A stretch of DNA of 64,000 nt from Humulus lupulus (Eukaryota > Streptophyta > Magnoliopsida > Rosales > Cannabaceae), in NCBI RefSeq assembly GCF_963169125.1, contig NC_084793.1, forward strand, positions 139,726,297 to 139,790,296, given 5' to 3'. Positions 1 to 10,314 of the stretch are shown here, one piece after another. Position 1 is the first letter of the stretch. Every line of letters starts with the position of its first letter. A program made the translations under genes and the position numbers. The notes beneath the pieces are model-generated. The model was not told the origin of the DNA. It did not search any database and saw only the letters and a list, made by a program, of their open reading frames with translations.

Positions 1-1262
1 GGTATACGTGGATGACATGCTGGTAAAGTCTAAGAAGGTAGAAGGACATGTGAGGGATTTACAAGAGTGCTTTGATGTGTTAAACAAGTACCAGATGAAG
101 TTAAATCCCCTCAAATGTTCTTTTGGAGTTGGATCAGGGAAGTTTTTGAGGTTTATTGTAAATTCAAGAGGAATCGAGGCCAACCCTGACAAGATAAAAG
201 CCCTGATCGACATGAATTCGCTGGAGAGGATCAAGGATGTACAAAGTTTGACCGGGAGGATCGCAGCCCTAAGTAGATTCATTTCGAAATCGACAGACAA
301 GTGTGTTCCTTTTTTCAATCTACTTAGGGGGAATAAGAAGTTTGAATGGACAGGAGACTGCGAGCAAGCATTCCAGGCCTTGAAAGCTCATATGGCACAA
401 CCTCCCATCTTGTCAAAACCGATCGAAGGAGAGACTTTGTTTATTTATCTGGCGATCACAGAAGTTGCTGCTAGCGCGGTACTTGTACGGGAGGAAGAAG
501 GCGTACAGAAAGCAGTCTACTATGTCAGCAAGAGGCTGATCGGTGCAGAATTAAGATATCCGCCAATCGAAAGGTTAGCATATTGCTTAATTCTGGCCTC
601 TAGGAAGTTATGACCTTACTTCCAAGCCCATCCTATCACAGTTCTAACTGACCAGCCCCTTCGGCAAGTCCTCCAAAAACCTGAGGCGGCTGGGCGATTG
701 TTAAAATGGGCAGTCGAACTAGGGCAGTTCGATATAACCTATTCACCGCGACCAGTAGTAAAGGGACAAGTCTTGGCCGATCTTATTGCGGAGTTCACCG
801 AACTCCCAGACAGTGAGCAGTGCGAACAGCCTGAAGCGCCCATGCCTCAAGACAAAACTCCTTCGTGGGAGCTATTCACGGATGGTTCATCCAACGAATC
901 CCACGCTGGAGCGGGAGTGATATTGATAACGCCGGAAGGGCATCAATTTCACTACACCATCAGGTTCGACTTCACCGCATCAAACAACGAAGCAAAATAC
1001 GAAGCACTCCTCGCTGGATTGAGAATGGCCAAAGATATGAGCATAAAGGCGCTTGATATTTATAGTGACTCGCAGCTGGTCGTGAATCAAGTCCTGGGAG
1101 AATATCAAGCGCGAGGCTTAAAGATGATGGCTTACTTGAGTAAAACAAAGGACCTGCTAGCCCAGTTCACGAAGTACACCCTCCAGCAAATTCTGCGAGA
1201 CCAGAATTCAAATGCAGACGCCTTGGCTAAACTCGCGAGCTCAAAGGATGCTGACACCTTGA
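1..1262 (+). pseudogene. pol: Tat pol, 5' part: reverse transcriptase C-terminus, RNase H and second RNase H
   Basis: The frame opens on the RT catalytic box YVDD and continues through the RT thumb and RNase H. An in-frame TGA at 611-613 breaks it, and the same frame then continues. From about 860 a second RNase H begins: its acidic residues are visible in FTDGSS (Asp at about 881), NNEAKYEAL, YSDSQLV (Asp at about 1067) and SNADALAKL (Asp at about 1217). This second domain is known from Tat elements and resembles archaeal/plant RNase H. The frame is lost near 1260, where the following linker (RLSKPSIQ) reads in another frame, which indicates a one-base indel. The 5' end of the gene is outside the window. 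Confidence 0.9.
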
Positions 1263-2578
1263 AACATAGTTCCAATAGAAAGACTGAGTAAGCCAAGCAT
1301 ACAAGCGGCCGAAGCCAATATGGAGATTCGCATGGAGGATACATGGATGGCGCCTTATTTGGAGTATCTGATGAATGGTACGCTGCCAGCAGGTAGAAAC
1401 AAAGCCAAAACTCTACAAAGGCGGGCCGCTAGGTACATACTGGTCGATGATGTCATGTACCGAAGAGGATATTCAATGCCACTACTCAGGTGCGTTACAC
1501 CAGAAAAAACTAAGGAACTCATGAAAGAAGTACACGAAGGCTTCTGCAGGGATCACGCTGGGGGGCAGAGTTTGGCAAAAAAGATTCTAAGGCAAGGCTA
1601 CTTCTGGCCAACGATGAACGAGGATTCGATTGAGTATGTACGAAGATGCGACAAATGTCAAAGGTTCTCCAAGATTCCACGAGCAGCTCTAAACGAACTG
1701 AAGCAGATGCAGAGCCCGTGGCCTTTTGCAGTATGGGGATACATTTGATTGGATCCCTGCCTACAGGGAAAGGCAGAGTAAAGTACGCAGTTGTGGCAGT
1801 TGATTACTTCACCAAATGGGTCGAAGCTGAACCACTCGCAACCATCACAACCAAGAAAGTTCTCGACTTTGTTATTAAGAACATTGTCCGTCGGTATGGT
1901 TTTCCCAGAAAGATAGTTTCAGACAACGGGACCCAATTTGACAGCGACTTATTCACCAATTTCTGCGAAAGGCATGGAGTCATTAAAAGTTTTTCTTCAG
2001 TTGCACATCCCCAGGCGAATGGACAGGTCGAAGCCGTGAATAAAACTCTTAAAGACACCCTGAAGAAAAGGCTTGAAGAAGCTAAAGGAGTGTGGCCAGA
2101 GCAGTTGCCTGAAGTCCTCTGGTCGTATAGAACGTCTCACCGAACAGCGACAGGACATACCCCATTGTCCTTAGCCTATGGATATGAAGCTATGTTGCCT
2201 ATCAAGTTAGATCCCCCCTCACATTGGCGTTTGACTTACGACCAGGATCAGAACAGCCAGCTAATGATGGATTCCCTAGACTCAATCGATGAGATACGAG
2301 AGAAATCTCAACTCCGAGTTGCTGCATACCAGCAAAAAGTCGCCCGGTACTTTAACTCCAAAGTTAAAGAAAGAAAGTTCAGCGTCGGTGACTTGGTGTT
2401 ACGATGAGTTTTCTTAAATACCCGTGACCCTTCTGCTGGAGTGCTCGGACCTAATTAGGAAGGACCTTACCAGATTGAAGAAGTCCTTCATCTAGGCACC
2501 TACAAACTTGCACGCTTAAACGGAGATCTCGTTCCACGCTATTGGAATGGAGAACACCTGCGCTAGTATTATCAGTGA
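1263..2578 (+). pseudogene. pol: Tat pol, 3' part: integrase
   Basis: The integrase zinc-binding HHCC module lies at about 1533-1658 (His-x6-His-x30-Cys-x2-Cys). The DDE core follows in a different frame: Asp in VDYFTKW (about 1802), Asp in SDNGTQF (about 1922) and Glu in GQVEAVN (about 2030), with the expected 35-residue spacing between the last two. A frameshift near 1740 separates the zinc module from the core. The C-terminal GDLVLR box is followed by TGA at 2405-2407, TAG at 2456-2458 and TAG at 2564-2566. Family-like sequence continues past each to a probable natural TGA at 2576-2578. The enzyme would insert element cDNA into chromosomes; this copy is dead. Confidence 0.9.
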
Positions 2579-3268
2579 ACAGTCCTTTTTAAAGGACTGG
2601 CTTGTATTAAATTTCAACTTTTACAAGTTTTGCAAAGAGGGTTAGCCACGTTGTATGGATAACTGCTCGTATATGTAAGGTTCTATTATAGAATCACTCG
2701 TAAAGACATGTTTAGTCCATTTTTAATACGAGATTATAAGGGACTGTGCGCAGCCAGTCATTCTTGCCAATTATTGTGAATTTACATTTACAAGTATTTG
2801 TTCATTATGTGTGTTGTTTTGCTGTATTACAAGTATCATTTTTCACACGAACAGGAATGTTCGAACAGGCCATGGTCAAGGCAAGTGACCAAGGACCTAA
2901 AGCTCCTCGATCACTTGGGGGGCATATAAGGCACATCGATAGCAAAGGATACTCGCAAGGTATGTAAACACATGAACAAAATGAGTGAAAGCATGCTACA
3001 GTACTTAGAGTATTTTTCAAAATTTATGTTTTGTTAAGTCAAGCCAAAGTACTATGCTAAGTTCGGTCATACGGACAAATGTTATAATAAATAAAAATAT
3101 TATAGCATCAAGATTTAAGCTCTTACACCGCAAGCATCACTGCTTGGATGTAATTGTTCGAGTAAAAGATTTACTACCCATGCAGCAAAGTTTAAAAAGA
3201 AATTATTGTTTTTACATCACGACCCATGGGTCGTGTAGCCAAAAAGAAAGAAAAGATAAGGGGAAAGT
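2579..3268. other. Non-coding spacer between pol and the antisense gene
   Basis: About 690 bases of AT-rich sequence inside the Tat element. The short open frames here show no recognisable domain. It lies between two convergent genes, so it should hold the 3' ends of both transcripts. Confidence 0.6.
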
Positions 3269-3883
3269 TTAAGAGGCATTTGGGGCCGGAGGGTCCTGAG
3301 CAGCATCCTGGTTGGTCACGTCCTCGACAACTTCTTCTTCTTCTACACCAACAATGCTTGGAAAGGTAGGGATCCTCAGTCTTGCCTTCTCTTCGGCCAG
3401 TTGGGCAGTACAGCGAGCCAACTCGGTAGTCCTGACTTCCTCCGAAAGATAGCTAAAGTCGGCACCCTGATTATGTTTCCAAAAGTTGTAGAAACATCGG
3501 AGCATCGTCCTCTTGTACTTTTCCAGAATTTTGGATTTGTCAAGCTCCAGTTGCTTCACCTTGCCTCCAAGAGTGACAATAGCCTCGTCCTTGGACTTGA
3601 GTGTCTCTTCCAAATGCTTGATTTCGCGAAGATGGGTTTGGCTGGAATCTCGATACTGCTGCCTCAACTTTATCGCGGCTTCTTTTGCAGCTTCAGCCTC
3701 TGACAGTTTTGTCACCGCAGCGTCCCTCTCTCGAACCATTACCTCCAACTCCTTGGCGTGCCTAGCCTCTGCAGCCGAAAGCTCTTCGGCTACCTTCACC
3801 TGATACCTTTCAATGGCCTTTGCCTGAGCCTGGTCGATGGAGGCTTGGGCATGGGTGCGAGCAGTGGTAGCAGACAGCAAGGC

Positions 3884-3959
3884 CTGTGAATAGAGGAAAA
3901 AGTTAGAGCCTGACATGAAGAATAAAAGACTAAGGCTTAAGAAATAAAGAAACACTCAC
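3884..3959 (-). other. Intron 3 of the antisense Tat gene (76 bp)
   Basis: On the minus strand it starts GTGAGTG and ends TTCACAG. Removing it joins codon AGT to codon GCC in phase 0 and continues straight into the coiled-coil exon. Confidence 0.75.
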
Positions 3960-4384
3960 ACTGGAGATTTCGTTCAGAGTCCTGTTCAGAATCTGGTCGA
4001 CCCCCATGTTTTCAGCCTCGACCATTGCATCCTTGACATGGTCACTTTTACCGATGCGTTCAAGGCGATCCTTGGCTGATCGGAGGGCACGGCTCATGAG
4101 TTTGGCCCCGAGAGCTTCTTCACGAGTAATTTCCTCTCTGGCGGGCACAGCCGAAGGATTTGGTGGGGCAAGAGGGGTCTGCTTCTCAGTAGGAGCTGGT
4201 GGATGAGTTTGCCCAGTTGGCTCAGAAGTTTGCCCAGTTGGCGCGTCCTTAGGAAGGTCTTCTGTTTGACCCTTCTTGGCCGGAGGTCCTCAGCTGGATT
4301 CACCAGTTCTCCTCTTGAACCTCCGCAGGAGTTGGGGAACCTCCTCGGCCTGATACATGTCGAAGATATTGGGAGTGGCCATAT

Positions 4385-4472
4385 CTGCATGCAAGAAAAC
4401 ACAGGAAAATAATAAGACAAGAGGCAGATGAAAAGTTATTATACAACAGAAAGGAGGTAACAAAGTGAATAC
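4385..4472 (-). other. Intron 2 of the antisense Tat gene (88 bp)
   Basis: On the minus strand it starts GTATTC and ends TTGCATGCAG after a T-rich tract. Splicing is phase 1 and restores the frame that leads into the acidic linker and coiled coil. Confidence 0.78.
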
Positions 4473-4964
4473 CCGAGCTACAACTACTGGTCGCTACACT
4501 ATTGACTCTATTAGTCATATACTCATTATCTGGCATGAAGAAGTCTGGCCCTAGATTTGGAGCATATGTAAAGTTACCCTCCCCGTCAAACAAGTGACAG
4601 GGAATTGGCAAACCATTTAAAAGCGAAATAACTTTACCCTTATCATCAGAGGATTCTCCCAAGTCCACAATAGGCTGTTTGGCCTTTTGTTTCCCCTTGC
4701 CTTGGGGAGCAGAAGGTCTTTCTGCGGAAGGATTGCCCGTGGGCTCCCTGATTGTAACCCCCGTTGGCCTCCTCCTCTGAGGAGACACAGGAGGATGCTG
4801 CTCGGGAACCCCCTCGGCAGTGGCTTCGTCCACCACGGACCCTCTAGTTTCATGGCGAGGAGCCAGGAGGCCAGATAGCCTCAAGTTTTCTTCAGTTACC
4901 AGGGTCTTGACGCTTTTTGCTACGTCGGACATCCTGGCCAGAGTATTGGACCTCAACACCATGT

Positions 4965-5076
4965 CTGGTGTTGGGGTCGGACGTAACCATGGGCTTGAAA
5001 AATAGATTACAGTTTGAGAAAAAAGAAAGGGAGTACCTCGATGAAAAGTATCGACCAGTCGAAGACAAGCACTTAC
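4965..5076 (-). other. Intron 1 of the antisense Tat gene (112 bp)
   Basis: The donor reads GAG|GTAAGTG, close to the plant consensus, and the acceptor reads ACACCAG. Splicing is phase 1 and fuses the exon 1 frame to the frame starting at 4962. Confidence 0.75.
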
Positions 5077-5977
5077 CTCCTCAAGTGAAGGCCAGGTTGT
5101 TGGTGGTTATGTCCGGGGTTAGGAAGTACTCCTTACTATACTGCCCCACATTCGAGATGTGTGTGGTGTCACTCAGGAATGTTCGGCTGGTCTCCTAGTG
5201 ACAAAAATGGAAGAAACCTGTTCCATGTTGTTGCGGGTTGTATTTGAGGTCAAAAAGATAGTTAACCTCATGAGGCGTAGGCTCTGGCCATTTCTTAAGT
5301 TTATACAGGATATAGAGTGCGGCTAGCATTCTATATCCGTTTGGAGTGATTTGGAAGGGGGCAACACTGAAATAGTTGGACACCCCCTCATAGAAAGGAT
5401 GAAGAGGGAGATAAGCTCCCGCCTCAATGTGATACCGGGACCAGGCGCTGTTTGCACCTCCGGGGAGGTTAGCCCTCTGGTCTGCGGTAGGACGTATGAT
5501 GGAAACCCATGTGAGAAGGAATTTCCTGAAGCAGTTAGCAACCATCTGAAGGGTCACTGAACTGGCCGGGGAAGTATACCACTCGACATCAGGCAGATTC
5601 TGATGGCGAGGGCGGGCCCTAGTTTGGATATTAGGGTTAGGAACAAGACTTTCTCGACCACTGGTTGAGGGAGCCCTAGCCTGCGAATCAGGCCTGGCAG
5701 GAGAATTTGGGTTGTTTTCAGACTCAGGTCTTTTCTTGCCAGAAGACTTGGAACGGGCCATTGGAGGAGAAGGATGGGGTCTGGAAGAGGATCGCGAAAA
5801 AGGGATCTCGTGGACACGGTCAGCCGGTTGTTCTTCTCCCTCGAGCAGCTGGGCGAGAAGGTCGTCGTCAATGGGCCTTTCACCTCCCCACAAATCTGGC
5901 ATTAAATTCTGCATACAGAAGAATGGGGAGGTGAGGATAGAGAACTTTTAAAGGCTTTTTAGAATAACGCTGGTCGA

Positions 5978-6000
5978 GTATAAAAGTTAAGCTTTTATAC
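5978..6000. promoter_or_regulatory. Palindromic double TATA-like site upstream of the antisense gene
   Basis: GTATAAAAG (5978-5986) and CTTTTATAC (5992-6000) are perfect 9-bp inverted arms around a 5-base loop. Each strand therefore carries a TATAAAAG box. On the minus strand it lies about 80 bases upstream of the first possible Met of the antisense gene, a sensible core-promoter distance. Promoter function is inferred from position and sequence only. Confidence 0.45.
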
Positions 6001-6715
6001 AACAGTATTCTAACAAAAAACTAAATTTTTCTACACGAACAGTTTGAAAAACGGATCAAAGGGTGAAAGCAAAAAGTTTTTTCGAAAAAGCTTTTTCAAC
6101 TCCCCTTAGGGCGGGAAAAATTTATTTTTCAACTAGCCTAAAGATCGAATTTTTACTTCGATTTTACGTCCTAAAAAGCATGTTCCTGAATTTTAAACTA
6201 ACTCGTAACTCTAGTTTGCCTACAAAACATTCTGTCTACAAGTACCTCAAACCAGAAACAGATAAACTCAAACAGCATGCACCACGAAAAATTTGAAGCA
6301 TGGGATTTCGAAAACTTACCAAGAAAGTGATCGTGAAGGTGGAAAAAAAGGTCTTCGGAGATCAAGGAGCTCTCGGTCTGAGTCTTGGAAGTGCAGGAGA
6401 ACGGTCTCCGGGGAAGTTTAAAACTCTGGTTTTTAGGGTTTCTTGCAAAAACAGTGGCGTGCGTAAAAAGAAAAAGAAGGCTTCGAAGGTCTTATATAAG
6501 TTTGTCTCTGGCATTAAAAAGTGTAATCATTAGTTTCCCTTTTTCAAAGTATGGGGAAGTGGGATGGTCATCGAAATCATTTCTGGGGAACCGAAAGGAC
6601 ATGATTAGACAGAAGTGGGTTACTTTTTTCAAGAACACAAGAAGGGTTCTGACACGTCAGGTGGGGTTACCGAAGAGTCGTTCGTTCAAAAGTTTATTTA
6701 CTACTCGTGGTAAAT
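6001..6715. other. Region between the antisense gene and the 3' LTR
   Basis: AT-rich Tat internal sequence with no domain in any frame. A TATATAA string at about 6492-6498 is a second, weaker promoter candidate for the antisense gene. I see nothing else. Confidence 0.5.
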
Positions 6716-6717
6716 AA

Positions 6718-6731
6718 ACTTGGGGGGCAAA
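6718..6731 (+). promoter_or_regulatory. Polypurine tract of the Tat element
   Basis: The run ACTTGGGGGGCAAA ends directly at the TGTTATC start of the LTR, which is where the primer for plus-strand DNA synthesis is expected. Confidence 0.8.
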
Positions 6732-7322
6732 TGTTATCCAATAAATTCGCATTGGTGACGTGGCAAGTGATCCCTGGACACGTGGCTGACACCTGGAAAC
6801 GTTCTGCTAGAGTATCGACCAGAAGACGCATTAGAAGCAGTGAGCGACCCAATCTTACCTGCGACCAGGCTGGTCGATAGTTCCGCATACAAGGAAACAT
6901 TAATGGGAAGATCTTTGTAAATCCTGAATTTATCTCACACAATCTCCTGAGTATCCAATTATTCAGGAAAGAATAACTGTAACAATCTTTTGTAATCCCC
7001 CTTGAGCCTATAAATAGCAAGAGATAGCTCAAGGAAGGGACTTTTGGCTTTTGAATCATTTGAGACCATAGTAATTCTCCTAGTAAGATTGTATTATTCT
7101 TCAGATATTAGTGAAACTCATTGAACCCTAGTTCTTTGATCACTCTTCTGATTTTTATATCAATATCAGTCTAAGTGGACGTAAGTCATTACCAGATCCT
7201 AGGGCCGAACCACTATAAAATACTGTGTCTTATTCACTTTTTTCATTACGTTCTTCTCATTAATTACATTCACATCAAGCGTATTCTGACTTCGTGTCAG
7301 TTGGCCAAATCTTGGGTCAACA
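6732..7322 (+). repeat. 3' LTR of the Tat element (591 bp)
   Basis: It starts TGTTATCCAA next to the polypurine tract and ends GGGTCAACA. A TATAAATA box at 7009-7016 is the likely core promoter, since it sits in the 3' half as usual. The LTR start (TGTTATC) and end (GTTGGCCAAA...GGTCAACA) are shared with the solo LTR at 9367-10314, so the two belong to related families. Confidence 0.88.
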
Positions 7323-7566
7323 TGGCTTAAATGGATTGATGGGTACTACCTATATCAACAAGATGCATCTTCTTTTCGGTAGCCCATCACTTGAGAACTC
7401 CAAAGTTAAGCATGCTTGACCTAGAGTAATCTCAAGATGGGTGACCTCCTGGGAAGTTTTCCCAAGAAGCGTGCAAGTGAGGACAAAGCACGCTGGAAAG
7501 ACTCGTGTTGGTTTGTAGGGCCAGTCGTCATTCCAGGAAGCAGCCATAGTGACGGGGGGCGTTACA
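7323..7566 (+). mobile_element. Cassandra-type TRIM LTR, 5' end cut by the Tat insertion
   Basis: It contains a 5S rRNA-derived core at about 7381-7457 and a distal tail (GCACGCTGGAAAGACTCGTG, then GGGGGCGTTACA). This is the known layout of Cassandra LTRs. The CA end is at 7566. No tRNA primer site follows, so this is the right end of a 3' LTR or of a solo LTR. The missing 5' part should lie beyond the Tat element, left of the window. The right flank is a Tat protease coding remnant on the minus strand. Confidence 0.72.
7403..7457 (+). promoter_or_regulatory. 5S-like internal Pol III promoter in the Cassandra LTR
   Basis: The A-box-like AAGTTAAGCATGCTTG (7403-7418) and the C-box-like GATGGGTGACCTCC (starting 7436) match conserved control elements of plant 5S rRNA genes, in the same order and with similar spacing. 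The rest of the 5S gene is diverged, so this is not a functional 5S gene. In Cassandra these boxes are thought to drive Pol III transcription. Confidence 0.65.
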
Positions 7567-9000
7567 ATAAGTACCCTCCTAACTCGTCTATTGGCCAGAT
7601 GGACTGTTATCACCAAAAGATTCTTGTGGGGGAATTGGACATGATTAGCATCCTCCTCAATGAAGATTGCCAGTTGCTTATTTATCCTCTATTGTTTGGG
7701 GGTTCAATGCTCCTGAATGTGAGGAGAATTGTCCTTAGTCTCTAGTTCCTGAACATATCATTTTTGTGCTCCCTTGCTCGTTCCTGCAAAATGCAGTCCA
7801 CATGCAATAGTTATAATATAAATTCCCTCCACTGGAGTGGGTATGAGTTGATTTGTCGCTGCGGGGGGTATTAGAGAAAAGTTTTGCTGGTTTGCAGGAA
7901 TTGATATTTTATTTTGAGCAGGTTGTTGCTCGGGTTTACCCAGTTTCGATCATATTGGGCCAAAGGTCTAGGTCGAATAATTTTATCAAGGGAGTCAGCA
8001 TTGACGTGCCTTTCTTTCGCAGCTTGGAATTGTTTCTTGAAATTAGAAGATAGTTGACTCCAATATGTAATTGAATGCCTTCAGAACTTGTCAAACCACA
8101 TTTTAGTGTGTCTACGTTATGAGCTCGCGTCAGAGTATTAAAAGTTCCAATGTGGTTAACAAGTTTGATAGAACCATCGTAGGTCATCATATGTGGCATC
8201 TTGAAGTCATGTGGGTATGGAGCTGCAAACATGTAAAGAGAAAAAGGCTTAAGTTACTCATCTGAATCATCATTATCTTTATTCTTTTAAGTCAGGAGAA
8301 GTCTCATCTATTCCTCTACAAAGGCCAATTGTTCTAGGGTCGGATCGTAAACTGCGGGATTAGCACAGAGCTAGTCATTGACTCCAACTCCTACTGGTGC
8401 ATTATATAGGTTCATGTCCCTTCGAACTTCAGCTTGGCTATTTTGGACATTTATGTTCTTGTGTCACTCAATGGGATCGTCCCTCGATGCAATGTAACTT
8501 TGCTCACAGTCTGAAATTTGACGCCTCCTTTGCACGTTAAAATGTTAATGTAGGACAAAGTACAATCATGATAACTTCGCTTGTATTTAGGTGATCGCAC
8601 AGGTCGGGCCCTTGTCTCCAATGAGTTTGGCATTATATACGTTTTCTGGCCTACTTTCTTAACAACACTCCGTCCAAAAACTCTCTTCTGCAAAGCTTAC
8701 AGCCCGATTTTGAGGACAATGTGGTGAAATATTTACATAAATCTTGATTCCTATTTGATGAGATCGAGTTATATATGTTACATCTTGGGATGGAGCTCAT
8801 CCTCTTTCTACTCCTCCGAATGAAACATTTCCCCAAGCTCTTTGTTGGGACCCTTGAACTCGGGGAGGAGATGGATCGCAAATAGGTGATGGCAGGAAGT
8901 AAATAGGAGATGGATCTTGTTGTGGTAGTACATCCTCCTAATTTTCTCTACCAGTATCGACTAGAGATGTTGGATTACAGGAGACCTTTCCCCTTTTTTC
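7567..9000 (-). pseudogene. gag: Decayed Tat gag-protease remnant
   Basis: On the minus strand the sequence next to the Cassandra insertion reads PLVITVHLANRRVRRVLI, which is the start of a Tat-type protease domain. Further upstream on that strand, 8232-7936 gives a gag-core-like stretch (MPHMMTYDGS, LVNHIGTFNTLTRAHNVD). A degraded gag N-terminal region follows to about 8900. Frames are broken throughout. The Cassandra element cut this remnant just before its catalytic Asp. It is older than both Cassandra and the Tat element at 1-7322. Confidence 0.6.
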
Positions 9001-9366
9001 TTGGGTTGTCTAATTAATTCATGGGCATTAAGCTAGGGGTGTTTTCCCTCTTGATGGAAATTGCATACTCGGAGTTGGTGTCTTGACAGAGCAACTAAAA
9101 TTTGTATGTGGGTACCTCGCCATTATCACATCAATGCGCCTGTTCGCGTTATTAAGCTAATCCTTGAGTTGGGAATTTTCTTGTTCAACTTGCCTGACAT
9201 AATACGTGGAAAATCGAGCTTCTCTCCATGGGTGTGTTTGTAATATCTGCCTTTTTTGTTTCATGGGTAATTTGGTAATTTTTACATGTGGTGGAAATTT
9301 GCTAATTTAATACTCCATAGGGGTATTTTTGTAATTTTGTGAAATTAAGTATTATGTGATTATATG
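9001..9366. other. Unassigned flank of the solo LTR
   Basis: Short stretch between the gag remnant and the solo LTR. It may be the upstream part of the same decayed Tat element, but no domain is readable. Confidence 0.35.
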
Positions 9367-10314
9367 TGTTATCGCCAAAATTTGAAAACGATGACGTGGC
9401 AATAAAAATGACAAATGGCAAGGAATGGTTGGGTGATCTGGCTTAGGAGTGACCCGATAGACCAGTGAAGAATTTTGACTGGCCAGACAAGTGTCATGAC
9501 TGACCAGGCATGACCTTGTCCGACCAGTCACATGTTTGTCTGCCCAGGCATGACCTTGTTCGACCAGTCACATGTTTATCTTCCCAGGCATGACCTTGGC
9601 CGACCAGTCATGACCATGTCCGACCAGTCATGACCATGTTTGCCCAGTCAAGTGCATGTTTGCCCAGCCAGGTGCATGTCTGCCCAGTCAGGTGCATATC
9701 TGCCCAGTCAAGTGCATGTCTGCCCAACCAGGTGCATGTCTGCCCAGTCAGGTGCATGTCTGCCCAGTCAGGTGCGTGTCCGCCCAGTGAAGGTTTGGCC
9801 GACCAGCCTGAATGTGATATGGATAGACTAGACAGAGCAGGGCTATGCAATAGATCCCAGAAACGGCTTCAACAAGAATCGGTCTTGGCTTGCGCGGGAA
9901 TCTCTCAGTTTATCCCATGAATATAGTGTATTGTTATATTTTGAATATTATTGTAAATTAAATATAGTGAGAATAACAAAATATCCCGATTATGAGGGAC
10001 ATCATCTGTACGATCCTGAGCCTATAAATACAAGGCTCATGGCATCATAAAAGGATTCGAATTCTGATTTTCTAGAGAGAGTACTTGTATCTTAAGAGAA
10101 CTCTTGTATTCTTGTAATCTGCACTTAAGAAACTCAGTTGACTCAGGTTCATCTGATCTTGAGTGTAGATCCATAATCATAACTCTAAGTGGATTAGGCT
10201 ATTACCAACACATTGGGGCTGAACCACTATAAAAATCGTCTGTGTCGTTTATTTCTCTTGAAGGTTTTTGTTGTTTTGACGCCTACGCGTCGTTGGCCAA
10301 AAACGCGGTCAACA
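9367..10314 (+). mobile_element. Solo LTR of a Tat-like family (948 bp), TSD ATATG
   Basis: It starts TGTTATCGCC and ends GCGGTCAACA. ATATG is duplicated exactly on both sides (9362-9366 and 10315-10319), and no internal region is present. A TATAAATA box lies at 10023-10030. The left half carries a 20-bp tandem array. A complete LTR with a target duplication and no internal sequence is the usual product of recombination between the two LTRs of an inserted element. Confidence 0.9.
9501..9800 (+). repeat. 20-bp tandem array inside the solo LTR (about 15 units)
   Basis: The repeat core is TGCCCAGTCAGGTGCATGTC. The register is kept almost perfectly at 20 bases from 9501 to 9800. The first six or seven units alternate two variants (a 40-bp higher-order period with CGACCAGTCACATG); the later units are nearly uniform. 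Apparent open frames on both strands come from this periodicity. Confidence 0.9.

Larger units (their letters stand above)
3269..5914 (-). pseudogene. Four-exon gene on the opposite strand of the Tat element
   Basis: I read four exons on the minus strand: 5914-5077, 4964-4473, 4384-3960 and 3883-3269. The three introns begin GT and end AG (donors such as GAG|GTAAGT, acceptors such as TTGCATGCAG), and splicing keeps one reading frame throughout, in phases 1, 1 and 0. That gives about 789 codons, broken only by TAG at 5195-5197, TGA at 5081-5083 and TGA at 4290-4292. Exon 1 has a basic, proline- and serine-rich head, then a conserved block with YFSVAPFQI and PQQHGTGFFHF. Exons 2-3 are low-complexity and acidic. 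Exon 4 is a long Ala/Glu/Lys-rich coiled coil (about 3390-3880) with an acidic tail. Antisense genes in this position are known from Tat elements such as Grande; their function is unknown. The start at 5914 is the most upstream Met; a Met near 5760 is equally plausible. Confidence 0.8.
1..7322 (+). mobile_element. Ty3/gypsy Tat-lineage LTR retrotransposon, 5' part outside the window
   Basis: The window opens inside the reverse transcriptase. In order it then shows RNase H, a second (archaeal-type) RNase H, integrase, a non-coding spacer, a spliced gene on the opposite strand, a polypurine tract and a 3' LTR ending in TG...CA. The extra RNase H and the antisense gene between pol and the 3' LTR are established marks of the Tat lineage (Ogre/Retand/Grande-like elements). 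All reading frames carry stops or frameshifts, so the copy cannot make its own proteins. The sequence after the LTR is part of a Cassandra LTR, so this element inserted into that TRIM. Its other flank and target duplication lie to the left of the window. Confidence 0.92.

Noticed and set aside
5351..5951. Plus-strand open frames within the antisense gene
   Set aside because: They are shadows of the minus-strand exon 1, which has better composition and splice-supported continuity.
7381..7457. A 5S rRNA gene
   Set aside because: Only the internal promoter region is 5S-like. The rest is diverged and embedded in a Cassandra LTR.
9608..9920. Open frames with Cys/Gln/Trp-rich 20-residue periodicity on both strands
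   Set aside because: They are by-products of the 20-bp array in a solo LTR; there is no start context or domain.
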